64,000 bases of DNA from JAFDWR01 sp038216655. GTDB lineage: Bacteria > Armatimonadota > Fimbriimonadia > Fimbriimonadales > Fimbriimonadaceae. The notes below the pieces were generated by a model. The model was given only the letters and a program-made list of their open reading frames with translations, made no database searches and was not told where the DNA came from. Made by a program: the position numbers and the translations under genes. This document shows, in pieces, positions 39,535 through 47,548 of the stretch. Positions within the stretch are counted from its first letter, which is position 1. Each line of letters starts with the position of its first letter. Where the stretch lies: contig JBBQPZ010000019.1 of assembly GCA_038216655.1 (NCBI GenBank), positions 9,923 to 73,922 on the forward strand, written 5' to 3'.

Positions 39535-41436
39535 CTATTTCACCCCATCGAGCCTCAGTCCGCGCTTCAACAAGAACCAGAACACCATGCCTAGGATAAC
39601 ACCCGGGACGATCGCCACGCCGGTCCTCAGCAGACTTAACATGAACGGAGTGTGCAAATGGCAGAAGGTGTTGACGACGTCGGTCTGCCCGATCGCACCG
39701 ACGGTGAGCAGGATCGCGGCAAGGACACCGTACTTAGTTGAACCTGTTTTGGCCCGCCAAAGCATCAAAGCGATGCCCACGTAGAGCATCGGGTGGCCGA
39801 TCATGAACGACTTGGTGCGCGGGCGGACGAGCAGGAGCGTGTCCAGCACGTTGCGGATCTTAAGTTCCAGGTCGCTCACTCCAGCCGGGTTGTCATTGCC
39901 GGTCCGGGAATTCATGAACGCCAGCGCGATGAGCAGGCCCAAGGCGGCAAGGGCGGCGATCCAGGTGACCGGACTCTTCAGCGCCGTCTTCATGTCCTGG
40001 AACCGGTAAAGGAAGTACGTCCCAACGAGGATGATCGGAAGGAACACCGCGATCTTGATCCCCTGAAACTCGCTCGCCTTCACGAAGTACGCGAGGCTGT
40101 TGAGCAGGCCGGCCACTGCCAAACCGCCAACCAGCGAAATCCCGGTGGTGAGCAGGAAGTGAATCAGTGTCGGAAGGACCCCGGTCTTCGGATTCTCCAC
40201 GTTCGCGCGGCGATCGAGGATCAGGAACGCGGCGGTGGGGAAGGTGATCGCCGAGAGCAAGGCAAAGACTTGCAGGCCAATATGCACCTTGGTCGCCACC
40301 GCGAGGAGCACGAGTAGCGCTCCCCCGGCGATCTGCAGATTCCGATTTCGAATGAATACCGTGCCGACCCAGAAGGCGGTCGGCACAATGCTCAGCGCCA
40401 AAAGAAGCTTGATCGGCCAAGGGATGTTGGAGTCGGTAAACGGCTTGGGCTTACCAACCGCGCCGCCATCCTTGTGGATCTTCGCGTTGACGTCGTGAGC
40501 AAACTGGGTGAAGGCGGTGAGCGGATGATCCGCCGCGAATGAAACCGGGCGTAGGAGTAGGATGCGCATGTTCCGCTCCCGCGCGGCTTTTGAGTAGCGG
40601 TCGACCGCGTCCTCGTAGGGAAGCTTGTCGAGTTCGGCAGCTTGAGCCGAGTGGAGCCTGACCACACTCTCGGGCATCTTGTCGACGATGTTCGAATCGC
40701 CGCCGATCTTGGTGAACTCGGGAGAGGCGTAGAGCATATGGCGACCCGCCAGGGTCTCCTCGGTGATCCCGAGGGCGTCGCGCCGGCCGAGCACCTGATC
40801 CCCCATCGGGAGGAAGATGGTGGCGCCGAGGTCGTTCATCCAAGCGAGGGTGCCGCGGACGTAGTCCTCGGAGACGCCGGCCGGGTTGTTGGCGCGGCCG
40901 ATGATGATCATCCCTGCCTTCTGGGCCTCAAGGGCTTGATCGGGATTGAGGCCGATGGGGCACTGCCGGACCATCGAGAAAGGCGTTCCGGGTCTGAACG
41001 TGAAGACATGGTTCACCGAGTCGTAGGTGAACGGCTTGTTGGCAAAGCGCAGCGACAGGCCGCGGGTGACCCGCGTGGTCATATCGTTGTTGAGGCTGGC
41101 GACGCCGTTGACGTAGGGCGACCCGACGGTCAGCCCGCTTGGCCCGAACGTGGCCTCTCCCTGAAGTACGAGATCGGTAATGTTTTCCTCGCCCAGGACC
41201 ACGGCGTTGACGCCCTGCGCCTTGAGCGCCTTCAGTGCCTCGTCAACCGGCTTCCCTTCGGCGGCGGCGAGTGACTCGACGGTCTCCATCTCGACGGAGA
41301 GGCTGGTGGCCTTGTTGAGGGACTCCACCTGAATCCGCTTCCGAATCGCGTACGAACTGACCAGCGCCGTAACAACGATGCAAGGGAGCAGCCAGACCGG
41401 CAGCTTGGAAGGGGCAGAGGGAGGGCTAGAACTCAT
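39535..41436 (-). CDS. DUF5693 family membrane protein
   Basis: An inner-membrane protein of about 633 residues. It has one N-terminal helix (LPVWLLPCIVVTALVSSYAI), a large exported domain of about 330 residues (SLSVEMETVESLAAAEGKPV, LGEENITDLVLQGEATF) and then seven or more helices in the C-terminal half. DUF5693 genes are regularly found beside csaB, which suggests a part in the same cell-surface polymer pathway, perhaps its export or modification. ATG 41436 is chosen; a GTG at 41451 would extend the overlap with the rhomboid gene. The exact role is not known. Confidence 0.82.
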   Translation of the reverse strand: MSSSPPSAPSKLPVWLLPCIVVTALVSSYAIRKRIQVESLNKATSLSVEMETVESLAAAEGKPVDEALKALKAQGVNAVVLGEENITDLVLQGEATFGPSGLTVGSPYVNGVASLNNDMTTRVTRGLSLRFANKPFTYDSVNHVFTFRPGTPFSMVRQCPIGLNPDQALEAQKAGMIIIGRANNPAGVSEDYVRGTLAWMNDLGATIFLPMGDQVLGRRDALGITEETLAGRHMLYASPEFTKIGGDSNIVDKMPESVVRLHSAQAAELDKLPYEDAVDRYSKAARERNMRILLLRPVSFAADHPLTAFTQFAHDVNAKIHKDGGAVGKPKPFTDSNIPWPIKLLLALSIVPTAFWVGTVFIRNRNLQIAGGALLVLLAVATKVHIGLQVFALLSAITFPTAAFLILDRRANVENPKTGVLPTLIHFLLTTGISLVGGLAVAGLLNSLAYFVKASEFQGIKIAVFLPIILVGTYFLYRFQDMKTALKSPVTWIAALAALGLLIALAFMNSRTGNDNPAGVSDLELKIRNVLDTLLLVRPRTKSFMIGHPMLYVGIALMLWRAKTGSTKYGVLAAILLTVGAIGQTDVVNTFCHLHTPFMLSLLRTGVAIVPGVILGMVFWFLLKRGLRLDGVK

Positions 41437-42109
41437 CTTCTTCAAACTCACGCTCGCGGCCCTTGAGGATCGTGGATCGACCCCCCATCACCAGCACGGT
41501 GATCATGCCCGCGAGAAACCCGCCGACGTGGGCCCAGTTGGCCACTCCGTCTTGCGGGACGAAAATCTGATACAGGAACCAGAGGCCGAGCACGATCCAC
41601 GCGCTGAGCTCAAAGGATAGGAACGCAAGAATCGGCACGAGAATCTCCACCTTGCTGGCGGGGAAGATCAGAAAGTAAGCGCCGAGCACGCCGCCGATCG
41701 CGCCCGAGGCACCAAGGGTGGGGATCGTGGACGTGGGGTCGATGTAGATATGGGTCGCGGCGGCGAACACGCCCCAGAACAGATAGTAGATCGCGTATCG
41801 CCACGACCCGACGGCGGCTTCTACCGAGCTGCCGAACACGAGGAGGAAGATCATGTTTCCCGTCACGTGCAGCAGGTTGCCGTGCAAGAACATCGCGGTG
41901 AAGATCGTGGTGAGGGGGAAGTGGTCCTGCCCGTGGTAAAAGGCGGCGACAACTTCGCGCGGGCGCATGACGAGGTCGGCGAAGACAATGTTGCCCCCGA
42001 AGAGGTGGCCTTGGCGGTCCCAAAGAAAGATGATCACGTTCAGCGCCACGAGCGTCCACGTCACTGCGGGGATCGTGCGCTTGATTCGGTTGTCGCCGAT
42101 CGGAATCAT
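41426..42109 (-). CDS. Rhomboid family intramembrane serine protease
   Basis: A 227-residue membrane protein with about six helices that cleaves other membrane proteins within the bilayer. The catalytic Ser is in TLGASGAIGGVLGAYF (GxSG) and the catalytic His in ANWAHVGGFLAGM. The helix-2 motif HGNLLHVTGNMIFLLVFG is conserved. ATG 42109 (MIPIGDNRIKRTIPAVTW) matches this subgroup's start; a longer frame is Arg/Pro-rich repeat sequence. It overlaps the DUF5693 gene by 11 nt. Its C-terminal tail is acidic (REREFEEDEF). Confidence 0.9.
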   Translation of the reverse strand: MIPIGDNRIKRTIPAVTWTLVALNVIIFLWDRQGHLFGGNIVFADLVMRPREVVAAFYHGQDHFPLTTIFTAMFLHGNLLHVTGNMIFLLVFGSSVEAAVGSWRYAIYYLFWGVFAAATHIYIDPTSTIPTLGASGAIGGVLGAYFLIFPASKVEILVPILAFLSFELSAWIVLGLWFLYQIFVPQDGVANWAHVGGFLAGMITVLVMGGRSTILKGREREFEEDEF

Positions 42110-42214
42110 CCGGGGGCGAGTGTACCGGGCCGGGCTTCGCGTCCGGGTTTGTTTGGATTGGTTCGGATTTGGGTTCTTTGGGCCCTTTCTCCCGCGGACG
42201 CCGACGATCCGCGT

Positions 42215-42220
42215 TATTCT
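42215..42220 (+). promoter_or_regulatory. -10 box TATTCT before the gene at 42231
   Basis: TATTCT lies 10 nt before ATG 42231; no Shine-Dalgarno. Confidence 0.35.
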
Positions 42221-42230
42221 GTGAGAACGC

Positions 42231-42743
42231 ATGTTCTTCACTCGCATTTACCGACCGTACTTTAGCCTCCGCGTGCTGGGCATTCTGCTTCTTGCCTTTG
42301 GAGTCACCGCGATGGTGAAGTGGGCCTATATGGACGGCCACGGATTCTGGTGGGCCGGGGGCGCGGCGCCGGCAATCGTTGGGTTGCTGTTGGCGCTGTG
42401 GGTTCGTACGGTCGTGTTCGACGAGAATGAGCGGCACGTGATCACGATGACCGGCCTATGGCCGATGCAGAACCGCCATATCCACCCCGTACATCAGCTC
42501 CGCTCGATCAAGCTCTCAGTGACTGACAAGAGTGCGAGCGATCCGAAGAACACCCTCAAGCCGCGGACGCTTTATCGCGCTTACCTGCTCTGGAACTCGG
42601 GCCGGGTCGCGTTGCTGATGTCGGGCCCGCGAATCAAATGGATCGAACGCCGCGCCCACGCCCTCGCCTCCGCGATGGGGATCCCCGTCGAACCGACGGA
42701 AGGTTTCAAGCGGTATCGCGAGAAGATTCTCGGCAGGGAGTGA
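42231..42743 (+). CDS. Hypothetical membrane protein, possibly PH-like
   Basis: A 170-residue protein with two N-terminal helices (VLGILLLAFGVTAMVKWAY and WAGGAAPAIVGLLLALWV) and a soluble C-terminal half (VVFDENERHVITMTGLWPMQ, HPVHQLRSIKLSVTDKSAS). That layout resembles bacterial PH-domain membrane proteins, but this is only a likeness. It is divergent from the rhomboid gene. Confidence 0.65.
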   Translation: MFFTRIYRPYFSLRVLGILLLAFGVTAMVKWAYMDGHGFWWAGGAAPAIVGLLLALWVRTVVFDENERHVITMTGLWPMQNRHIHPVHQLRSIKLSVTDKSASDPKNTLKPRTLYRAYLLWNSGRVALLMSGPRIKWIERRAHALASAMGIPVEPTEGFKRYREKILGRE

Positions 42744-42749
42744 TCTTTA

Positions 42750-42838
42750 CGTAAGGGGGTGAGGCGTGAGGAGATAAGGCGAGGAAATATCCGGCCCGAC
42801 TTCCCTTTCGCCTTACCTCCTTACTCTTTACCCCCCTA
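42750..42838. repeat. Inverted-repeat island (TAAGGGGGTGAGGCG arms)
   Basis: TAAGGGGGTGAGGCGTGAGG and GATAAGGCGAG (42752-42784) are answered imperfectly by CGCCTTACCTCCTTACTC and TTTACCCCCCTA (42809-42838). The TATAAT box of the next gene begins 15 nt later. Confidence 0.6.
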
Positions 42839-42852
42839 CCCCCGCGACCGCC

Positions 42853-42858
42853 TATAAT
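42853..42858 (+). promoter_or_regulatory. -10 box TATAAT before the DUF4434 gene
   Basis: A perfect TATAAT lies 7 nt before ATG 42866. The transcript is almost certainly leaderless if this box is used. Confidence 0.5.
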
Positions 42859-42865
42859 TCCGAAC

Positions 42866-43774
42866 ATGCCGACGCCGCCCCGAATCACCGGGACCTTCCT
42901 CGACGAGATCACCCACGACATTCCCTCCCAGAACTGGGGGCGAAAGGACTGGCGGAGGGAGTTCGAGTTGTACTCGAAGATCGGGATCGACACGTTGGTG
43001 ATCATCCGAGCGGGCTATCAGAACAAGTGCATCTTCGCGAGCCAGACGATCCCCGATCTGCTGCCCGTGTACGAGGACCTTGGGGAGCTGTTCTTCTCTC
43101 TTGCCGACGAGTTCAACCTGAACCTCTTCTTCGGCCTCTACGATTCCGGCTACTACTGGTTCCGCCGAAGCTGGTGGAAAGAGGTGGAGCTGAACGAGCC
43201 ATTCATCCGCGAAGTGGCGGACCGCTATGGGCACCACAAGAGCTTTAAGGGGTGGTACATGTGCCACGAGGCGAGCAAGCACGATGCGCATATCGACGAG
43301 ATATTCAACCACCTCGGGGCCGCCTGCCGGGCGGCGCTCGACGTCCCGATTTTGATCTCGCCTTACCCGCAGGGGGCCAAGCAGGGTGGGGCGGTGTTCA
43401 CACTTGAAGAGTCGTTCGACCATTGGGATCGCATCTTTGCCGAAACGAAGGGGGCATTTGACATATGCGCGTTTCAGGATGGGCAGATTCACTACCAGGA
43501 GCTTCCGAAGTTCATCGGTGGGATTGGCGAGCTCGGCCGCAAGTACGGGGTGACGATCTGGTCAAACCTTGAGACGTTTGATCGGGACATGCCGATCAAG
43601 TTTCCGCCCGCGGATTGGCGGTATCTGCGCTTCAAGATGGAGGCGGCGTCCGCGGTTTCGGAGAAGATCATCACGTTCGAGTTCCCGCACTTCATGTCGC
43701 CTAATTCGTGTTATCCAGCCGCGCACAAGCTGTTCGAGCGGTACGCAGAGTACGCGGGGATTGAGGGATTCTGA
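42866..43774 (+). CDS. DUF4434 family TIM-barrel protein
   Basis: A 302-residue protein without signal peptide. Family motifs: ITGTFLDEITHDIPSQNWG, FELYSKIGIDTLVIIRAGYQ, LADEFNLNLFFGLYDSGYYW, GWYMCHEASKHDAHI and ICAFQDGQIHYQELPKF. DUF4434 proteins are TIM barrels related to glycoside hydrolases; the enzymatic activity is not known. The absence of an export signal suggests a cytoplasmic role, unless export is unconventional. Confidence 0.8.
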   Translation: MPTPPRITGTFLDEITHDIPSQNWGRKDWRREFELYSKIGIDTLVIIRAGYQNKCIFASQTIPDLLPVYEDLGELFFSLADEFNLNLFFGLYDSGYYWFRRSWWKEVELNEPFIREVADRYGHHKSFKGWYMCHEASKHDAHIDEIFNHLGAACRAALDVPILISPYPQGAKQGGAVFTLEESFDHWDRIFAETKGAFDICAFQDGQIHYQELPKFIGGIGELGRKYGVTIWSNLETFDRDMPIKFPPADWRYLRFKMEAASAVSEKIITFEFPHFMSPNSCYPAAHKLFERYAEYAGIEGF

Positions 43775-43845
43775 CGAGATTCAGGCCGAAACGAGCGAGC
43801 CGGGAACGCGTCAATCCTGATAAGCACACTGTTTTCAGAGTTGTC

Positions 43846-44358
43846 ATGCAGAGAAGTCGTTGGGTTCACGCGCTCCTTATCATCGTGCTTTGCCTCGGCA
43901 CCCTTTGCCAGGCCCTGCGCGCTTCCGCGCAACAAGGTCCCCCGGTGCGCCAAAACGTTCGGCTGGCGATCCTGGACCTCTTCACCGAGGTTAAGGGGAC
44001 CTATCACTTGTCCTCCGATGTGCGGGGAGAAGTGGAATTGGATCCCGCTCTCAAGACTTTCGAAGCTCGGCTAACGTCAATTCTTCAACAAGTTCACGCC
44101 ACCCACCGAATCGAAAGTGGCGTCTATAGCATCTTCCATGACGATCGCAAGGTTGACGTTCGCGGCGCTTTGCGCGCGCTCTTCCGATCGGTTTCCGTCT
44201 CGTACAGCATCGGACCGGATGTCCAAGGACTCGTTAAAGTGGACTCGAATCCTGGGAGGTTCGAAGACAAGTTATGGGCCCTCCTGATCCAGGTCCATGC
44301 GACTTACGAGATTGAAGGTGGGGTGTTTGTGATCTACATGCGGGGGCACGGGCATTAG
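43846..44358 (+). CDS. Exported protein with two STN-like repeats
   Basis: A 170-residue protein with signal peptide (WVHALLIIVLCLGTLCQALRASA). Two similar segments follow. Repeat 1, residues about 35-100: VRLAILDLFTEVKGTYHLSS ... SILQQVHATHRIESGVYSIF. Repeat 2, residues about 103-168: VRGALRALFRSVSVSYSIGP ... WALLIQVHATYEIEGGVFVI. The shared pattern ILxxLF..V...Y.I..DVxGxVxVD...FE..L..LL.QVHATY.IE.GV resembles the secretin/TonB short N-terminal (STN) fold. Normally such domains sit in front of a secretin or TonB-dependent receptor; here they stand alone. Possible role: periplasmic pilus or secretion accessory. Confidence 0.6.
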   Translation: MQRSRWVHALLIIVLCLGTLCQALRASAQQGPPVRQNVRLAILDLFTEVKGTYHLSSDVRGEVELDPALKTFEARLTSILQQVHATHRIESGVYSIFHDDRKVDVRGALRALFRSVSVSYSIGPDVQGLVKVDSNPGRFEDKLWALLIQVHATYEIEGGVFVIYMRGHGH

Positions 44359-44459
44359 TTGAGCTGTCTTCGGAAGAGAGTATCCTGATTTGGACGGCTT
44401 AACTTGAACATTTCTGCGCGAGTGGAATCGGACAGTTGAGCGCCCCTCAGGAGCCAGCT

Positions 44460-45068
44460 ATGTCAACCCTAACTATTCAAACCCGCGATGCCAAACAACC
44501 GGCGGTCAAACTGCGCAAGCAGGGCGTCCTGCCGATGGCGCTTCTCACGCGGGATCACACGACTTCGCTAGTTCAAGCTACGGAAGAGGATCTCAAGAAG
44601 GCGATGCGCGGGGCGGACGGCCTCGGCCGCGTCGATGTCGTCACCGGAGACGGGCGTAAGCTCAAGGCGGTGGTGAAGAAGGTCGATCGCGACATTCTTA
44701 CCTCGCACATCATCCACGCCGTCCTCCAGGAAGTCGGCGAAGATGACACCGTGACCCTCGACGTCGCGGTCGTCCCTCATGGCACGCCGGAAGCGGTCAC
44801 CGAAGGTCTGGCCACGCTCCAGCACCAGACCGACACGATCAAGATTCGCGGCAAGATGTCATCCATGCCGCAGCATCTTGAGGTCGACATCTCACACCTG
44901 GGCATCGGCGAGCACGTCGCGGCCCAAGATATCCCGCTGCCCGAAGGGATCATGCTGCTCTCGTCGCCGGACGCGATGCTGTTCTCGGTGAACGTACTCC
45001 GAGCCGCGATCGAGGAAGAGGTTCCGGAGGTTGCCACCGCGGCCTCTGAGGCAACGGAAGCCGAATAG
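44460..45068 (+). CDS. rplY: 50S ribosomal protein L25 (CTC form)
   Basis: Binds 5S rRNA in the large subunit. It has 202 residues with two domains: the N-terminal L25 domain (LTIQTRDAKQPAVKLRKQG, GLGRVDVVTGDGRKLKAVV, the DILTSHIIHAVLQEV segment) and the C-terminal TL5/CTC beta domain (DTIKIRGKMSSMPQHLEVDI, GIMLLSSPDAMLFSV). ATG 44460 has CAGGAG about 9 nt upstream, so it is a leadered, Shine-Dalgarno gene. The acidic tail is typical. Confidence 0.93.
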   Translation: MSTLTIQTRDAKQPAVKLRKQGVLPMALLTRDHTTSLVQATEEDLKKAMRGADGLGRVDVVTGDGRKLKAVVKKVDRDILTSHIIHAVLQEVGEDDTVTLDVAVVPHGTPEAVTEGLATLQHQTDTIKIRGKMSSMPQHLEVDISHLGIGEHVAAQDIPLPEGIMLLSSPDAMLFSVNVLRAAIEEEVPEVATAASEATEAE

Positions 45069-45073
45069 GATAA

Positions 45074-45173
45074 CTGGGAGCGCCGACACTCCGGTCGGCA
45101 GAGCCTTGGAAACGTCACCCATCCGATTCGGGGTGACTCCGAAGCCTGCCGAAAGGAGTGTCGGCGCTCCCAG
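45074..45173. repeat. Inverted-repeat island with perfect 19-bp arms
   Basis: CTGGGAGCGCCGACACTCC at 45074-45092 and its exact reverse complement at 45155-45173. A third single copy is at 60331-60350. The rest of the gap to 45403 (230 nt) is a C/G-rich stretch with no gene I trust. Confidence 0.8.
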
Positions 45174-45403
45174 TGACGAGCGCGGGATACGCGTACGGTC
45201 GGGCCGGGTTTCGCTTGGCGGGGGTCGGGGGATGCGGTCCCCCCGGTTGTCCGTGCCACCGATCGTTGGTCTGACCTGGCCACCCCCCGACTTGTACAAG
45301 CGGTGCGGCCAAGCCTCGGGCAGGGGGGCAATTTCTTGTGGTCCAAGGTTAAGTCGTCGGCATCGGCGTCACAAACCGGCGAATCGTTTCCGAAAGAAAG
45401 TTG

Positions 45404-45982
45404 ATGAACTCACAAGGCAACCGATTGGCCCTTGTCCTCTCGGCGATTCTTGCCACCGTTTTGCCCGCTCAAGCGGACATTCTCCTCAACCTCGACACGA
45501 CGAACCCGGCGGCCGTCACGATCAACAGCACCACCGGTTTGTCCGCCTTCACGGACGGCGGCGGAAACTTCATGGTTCGGCTGATGGGTGCTGCGGGGAA
45601 CCCCGGTAGCTCGTCGAGCAGCAGCAGCATCGGCGGCACTCTTAACACGTTGAATGGCGGCTACGCTTACAACCTCGCCTTGGTGGTCTCTGGATCGAGC
45701 GACCTCGATCTTCAGCACGGTGCGGGGGGCTCCACCGAGAGCTTCACTGCCGGCCAACGGGCGTTCACCGGCTCGGGCACGGTCAGCCTCTCTGCGTTCG
45801 TGCTCCCTGGTTCTGACTTGATCGGCGATATCCACCTCCTGAACAATTTTAGGCAAGATACAGGGGAGGTTCTCGGTCAGTACACGATGCACGTGAACGC
45901 GGTTCCGGAGCCCACCACGTTGGCGTTCGGCATCCCCGCCCTGGCGTTCTTCATCCGCAAGCGCCGCGCCGCGCGCGGTTAA
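45404..45982 (+). CDS. PEP-CTERM sorting domain protein
   Basis: A 192-residue exported protein. The signal peptide is RLALVLSAILATVLPAQAD. The body is Thr/Ser/Gly/Asn-rich, with a run of seven serines (GSSSSSSSIGG). The C-terminus NAVPEPTTLAFGIPALAFFI followed by RKRRAARG is the exosortase signal. ATG 45404 is used. Unrelated in its body to the other two PEP-CTERM proteins in the window, so they share only the sorting tag. Confidence 0.85.
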   Translation: MNSQGNRLALVLSAILATVLPAQADILLNLDTTNPAAVTINSTTGLSAFTDGGGNFMVRLMGAAGNPGSSSSSSSIGGTLNTLNGGYAYNLALVVSGSSDLDLQHGAGGSTESFTAGQRAFTGSGTVSLSAFVLPGSDLIGDIHLLNNFRQDTGEVLGQYTMHVNAVPEPTTLAFGIPALAFFIRKRRAARG

Positions 45983-46120
45983 GCGCCGTCGGACAGACTA
46001 GCCCGTGGTCGCTCGTTCTCGTTCTGGCCCCCGGCTACTCACCAGGGCATCCTATCGGTGCGATCAGAGGTCGGTCATGCCTCAGGGTTACTTGGGACAG
46101 GCGCTCTGACAACTAAGACA

Positions 46121-46165
46121 CAAACCCTGAGGCTCTCAAGCCATAAGCCTCGGCCCCAGGGTTTG
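46121..46165. terminator. Hairpin between convergent genes (possible bidirectional terminator)
   Basis: CAAACCCTGAGGCT at 46121-46134 pairs with AGCCTC...CAGGGTTTG (46146-46165) with an internal loop. There is no clean T-run on either side, so termination is only likely. It lies between convergent PEP-CTERM and PLP-enzyme genes. Confidence 0.4.
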
Positions 46166-46222
46166 CGTTGGTTGCTTGGCTCTGGGTGACTCGGCCCGAG
46201 GTATCAGCAGGTCCCAGTTGGT

Positions 46223-47401
46223 TTATGCCTCGACGAGTTCGCGGGTCTCGGTCGTTGCGAAGGCGATCTTGAACGCGTTGTCGAGATCCTCGATCAGGTC
46301 CTCGACATCCTCAATTCCCACGCTCAGGCGCAATCCGAGCGGGGTGATCCCCATCGCGAGGCGCTCCTCTTCCGTCATACAGGCGTGGGACATCAGCGGC
46401 GGATAGGCCATCAGCGACTCGATTCCGCCCAGGCTCTCGGCAAGAAGGAACACATTCGTCGCCTCTGCAAAACGCCGGACGTTCGTTTCGGTACCGGCGA
46501 TCTCGAAGGAAACCATCCCGCCAAACCCGCGCATCTGCTTCTTGGCGAGCGCGTGATCCGGATGCGAAGGGAGGCCTGGGTAGTAGACCTTGGCGACCAA
46601 GGGGTGGTCGTACAGATACTCGGCGATCCGCTGGGCGTTGGAACAGTGGCGCTCCATGCGCAGGGCGAGGGTCTTCACTCCGCGAAGCGAGAGCCAGCAG
46701 TCGAACGGGCTCGGGTTCGCGCCGATGGTCTTGTTGAATTCGAACACGCGCTGATGAACCTCGTCGAGGTTGGTCACGACCGCGCCGCCGATGACGTCGC
46801 TGTGGCCCGAGATGTACTTCGTGGTCGAGTGGACCACGATGTCGATCCCGAGGGCGATCGGGTTCTGCAGGAACGGCGAAGCAAACGTGTTGTCGACGAC
46901 GGTCAACACGCCGAGCTTCTTGGCCTCGGTGGCGATCGCTTCGATATCTGCCAACGTGAGGTTCGGGTTGGTCGGAGTCTCGAAGATCAGCATCTTCGTA
47001 TTCGGCTTCACCACGCTCACCAGCGTGGCCGGATCGGTGGGATCGAAGGTCGACGCCTCAACCCCCTGTCGTGGCAACAGTTCATTGGCCACGCGGTGAG
47101 TGCCGCCGTAGATGCTGTCCGCCACCAAGAGGTGATCGCCGACTTCGAGCAGGCTGAACGCGGCGACGATTGCCGCCATGCCGCTGCTAAACAAAGTGCA
47201 ATGGGTCGCACCTTCAAGCTCGGCGATGACGGCTTCGAGAGAGGAGCGATTCGGGTTCGACACCCGCGTGTAATCGTGCGGCGGGATGTGGTCGAGGTCC
47301 TTCCAGGTGAAGGTCGCGGACTGGTAGATCGGTTGAATGACTGCGCCATAGTCCCCATCGGGACACTGACCGACACGAATCGCTTTCGTCGAGAACCTCA
47401 T
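46223..47401 (-). CDS. Trans-sulfuration PLP enzyme (cystathionine gamma-synthase / gamma-lyase family)
   Basis: Cys/Met metabolism PLP enzyme of 392 residues. Motifs: YQSATFTWKDLDHIPPHDYT, YTRVSNPNRSSLEAVIAELEG, CTLFSSGMAAIVAAFSLLEV, and the PLP Lys in VVHSTTKYISGHSDVIGGAV. The C-terminus ESLGGIESLMAYPPLMSHACM is family-conserved. It could be cystathionine gamma-synthase, gamma-lyase or methionine gamma-lyase; the sequence alone does not decide. Start ATG 47401. No SAM riboswitch or T-box is visible upstream. Confidence 0.9.
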   Translation of the reverse strand: MRFSTKAIRVGQCPDGDYGAVIQPIYQSATFTWKDLDHIPPHDYTRVSNPNRSSLEAVIAELEGATHCTLFSSGMAAIVAAFSLLEVGDHLLVADSIYGGTHRVANELLPRQGVEASTFDPTDPATLVSVVKPNTKMLIFETPTNPNLTLADIEAIATEAKKLGVLTVVDNTFASPFLQNPIALGIDIVVHSTTKYISGHSDVIGGAVVTNLDEVHQRVFEFNKTIGANPSPFDCWLSLRGVKTLALRMERHCSNAQRIAEYLYDHPLVAKVYYPGLPSHPDHALAKKQMRGFGGMVSFEIAGTETNVRRFAEATNVFLLAESLGGIESLMAYPPLMSHACMTEEERLAMGITPLGLRLSVGIEDVEDLIEDLDNAFKIAFATTETRELVEA

Positions 47402-47548
47402 GCGATCAGGATGCCGCGCATTTCTCTCGTTCGTCTCAACCGTGGACCCTACCGACTTAAGTTCCGAACGGCGTTTCGCGAATTGCCGGGGAATGCATTC
47501 TTCCGTTAGGAATATGGGCCAAGATGTCCTTCGCGGAGTAAAACGGAA

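Noticed and set aside
42110..42247. Upstream start for the rhomboid gene (46 more residues)
   Set aside because: The extra part is Arg/Pro/Lys-rich, lies over the promoter of the divergent gene and is not seen in family starts.
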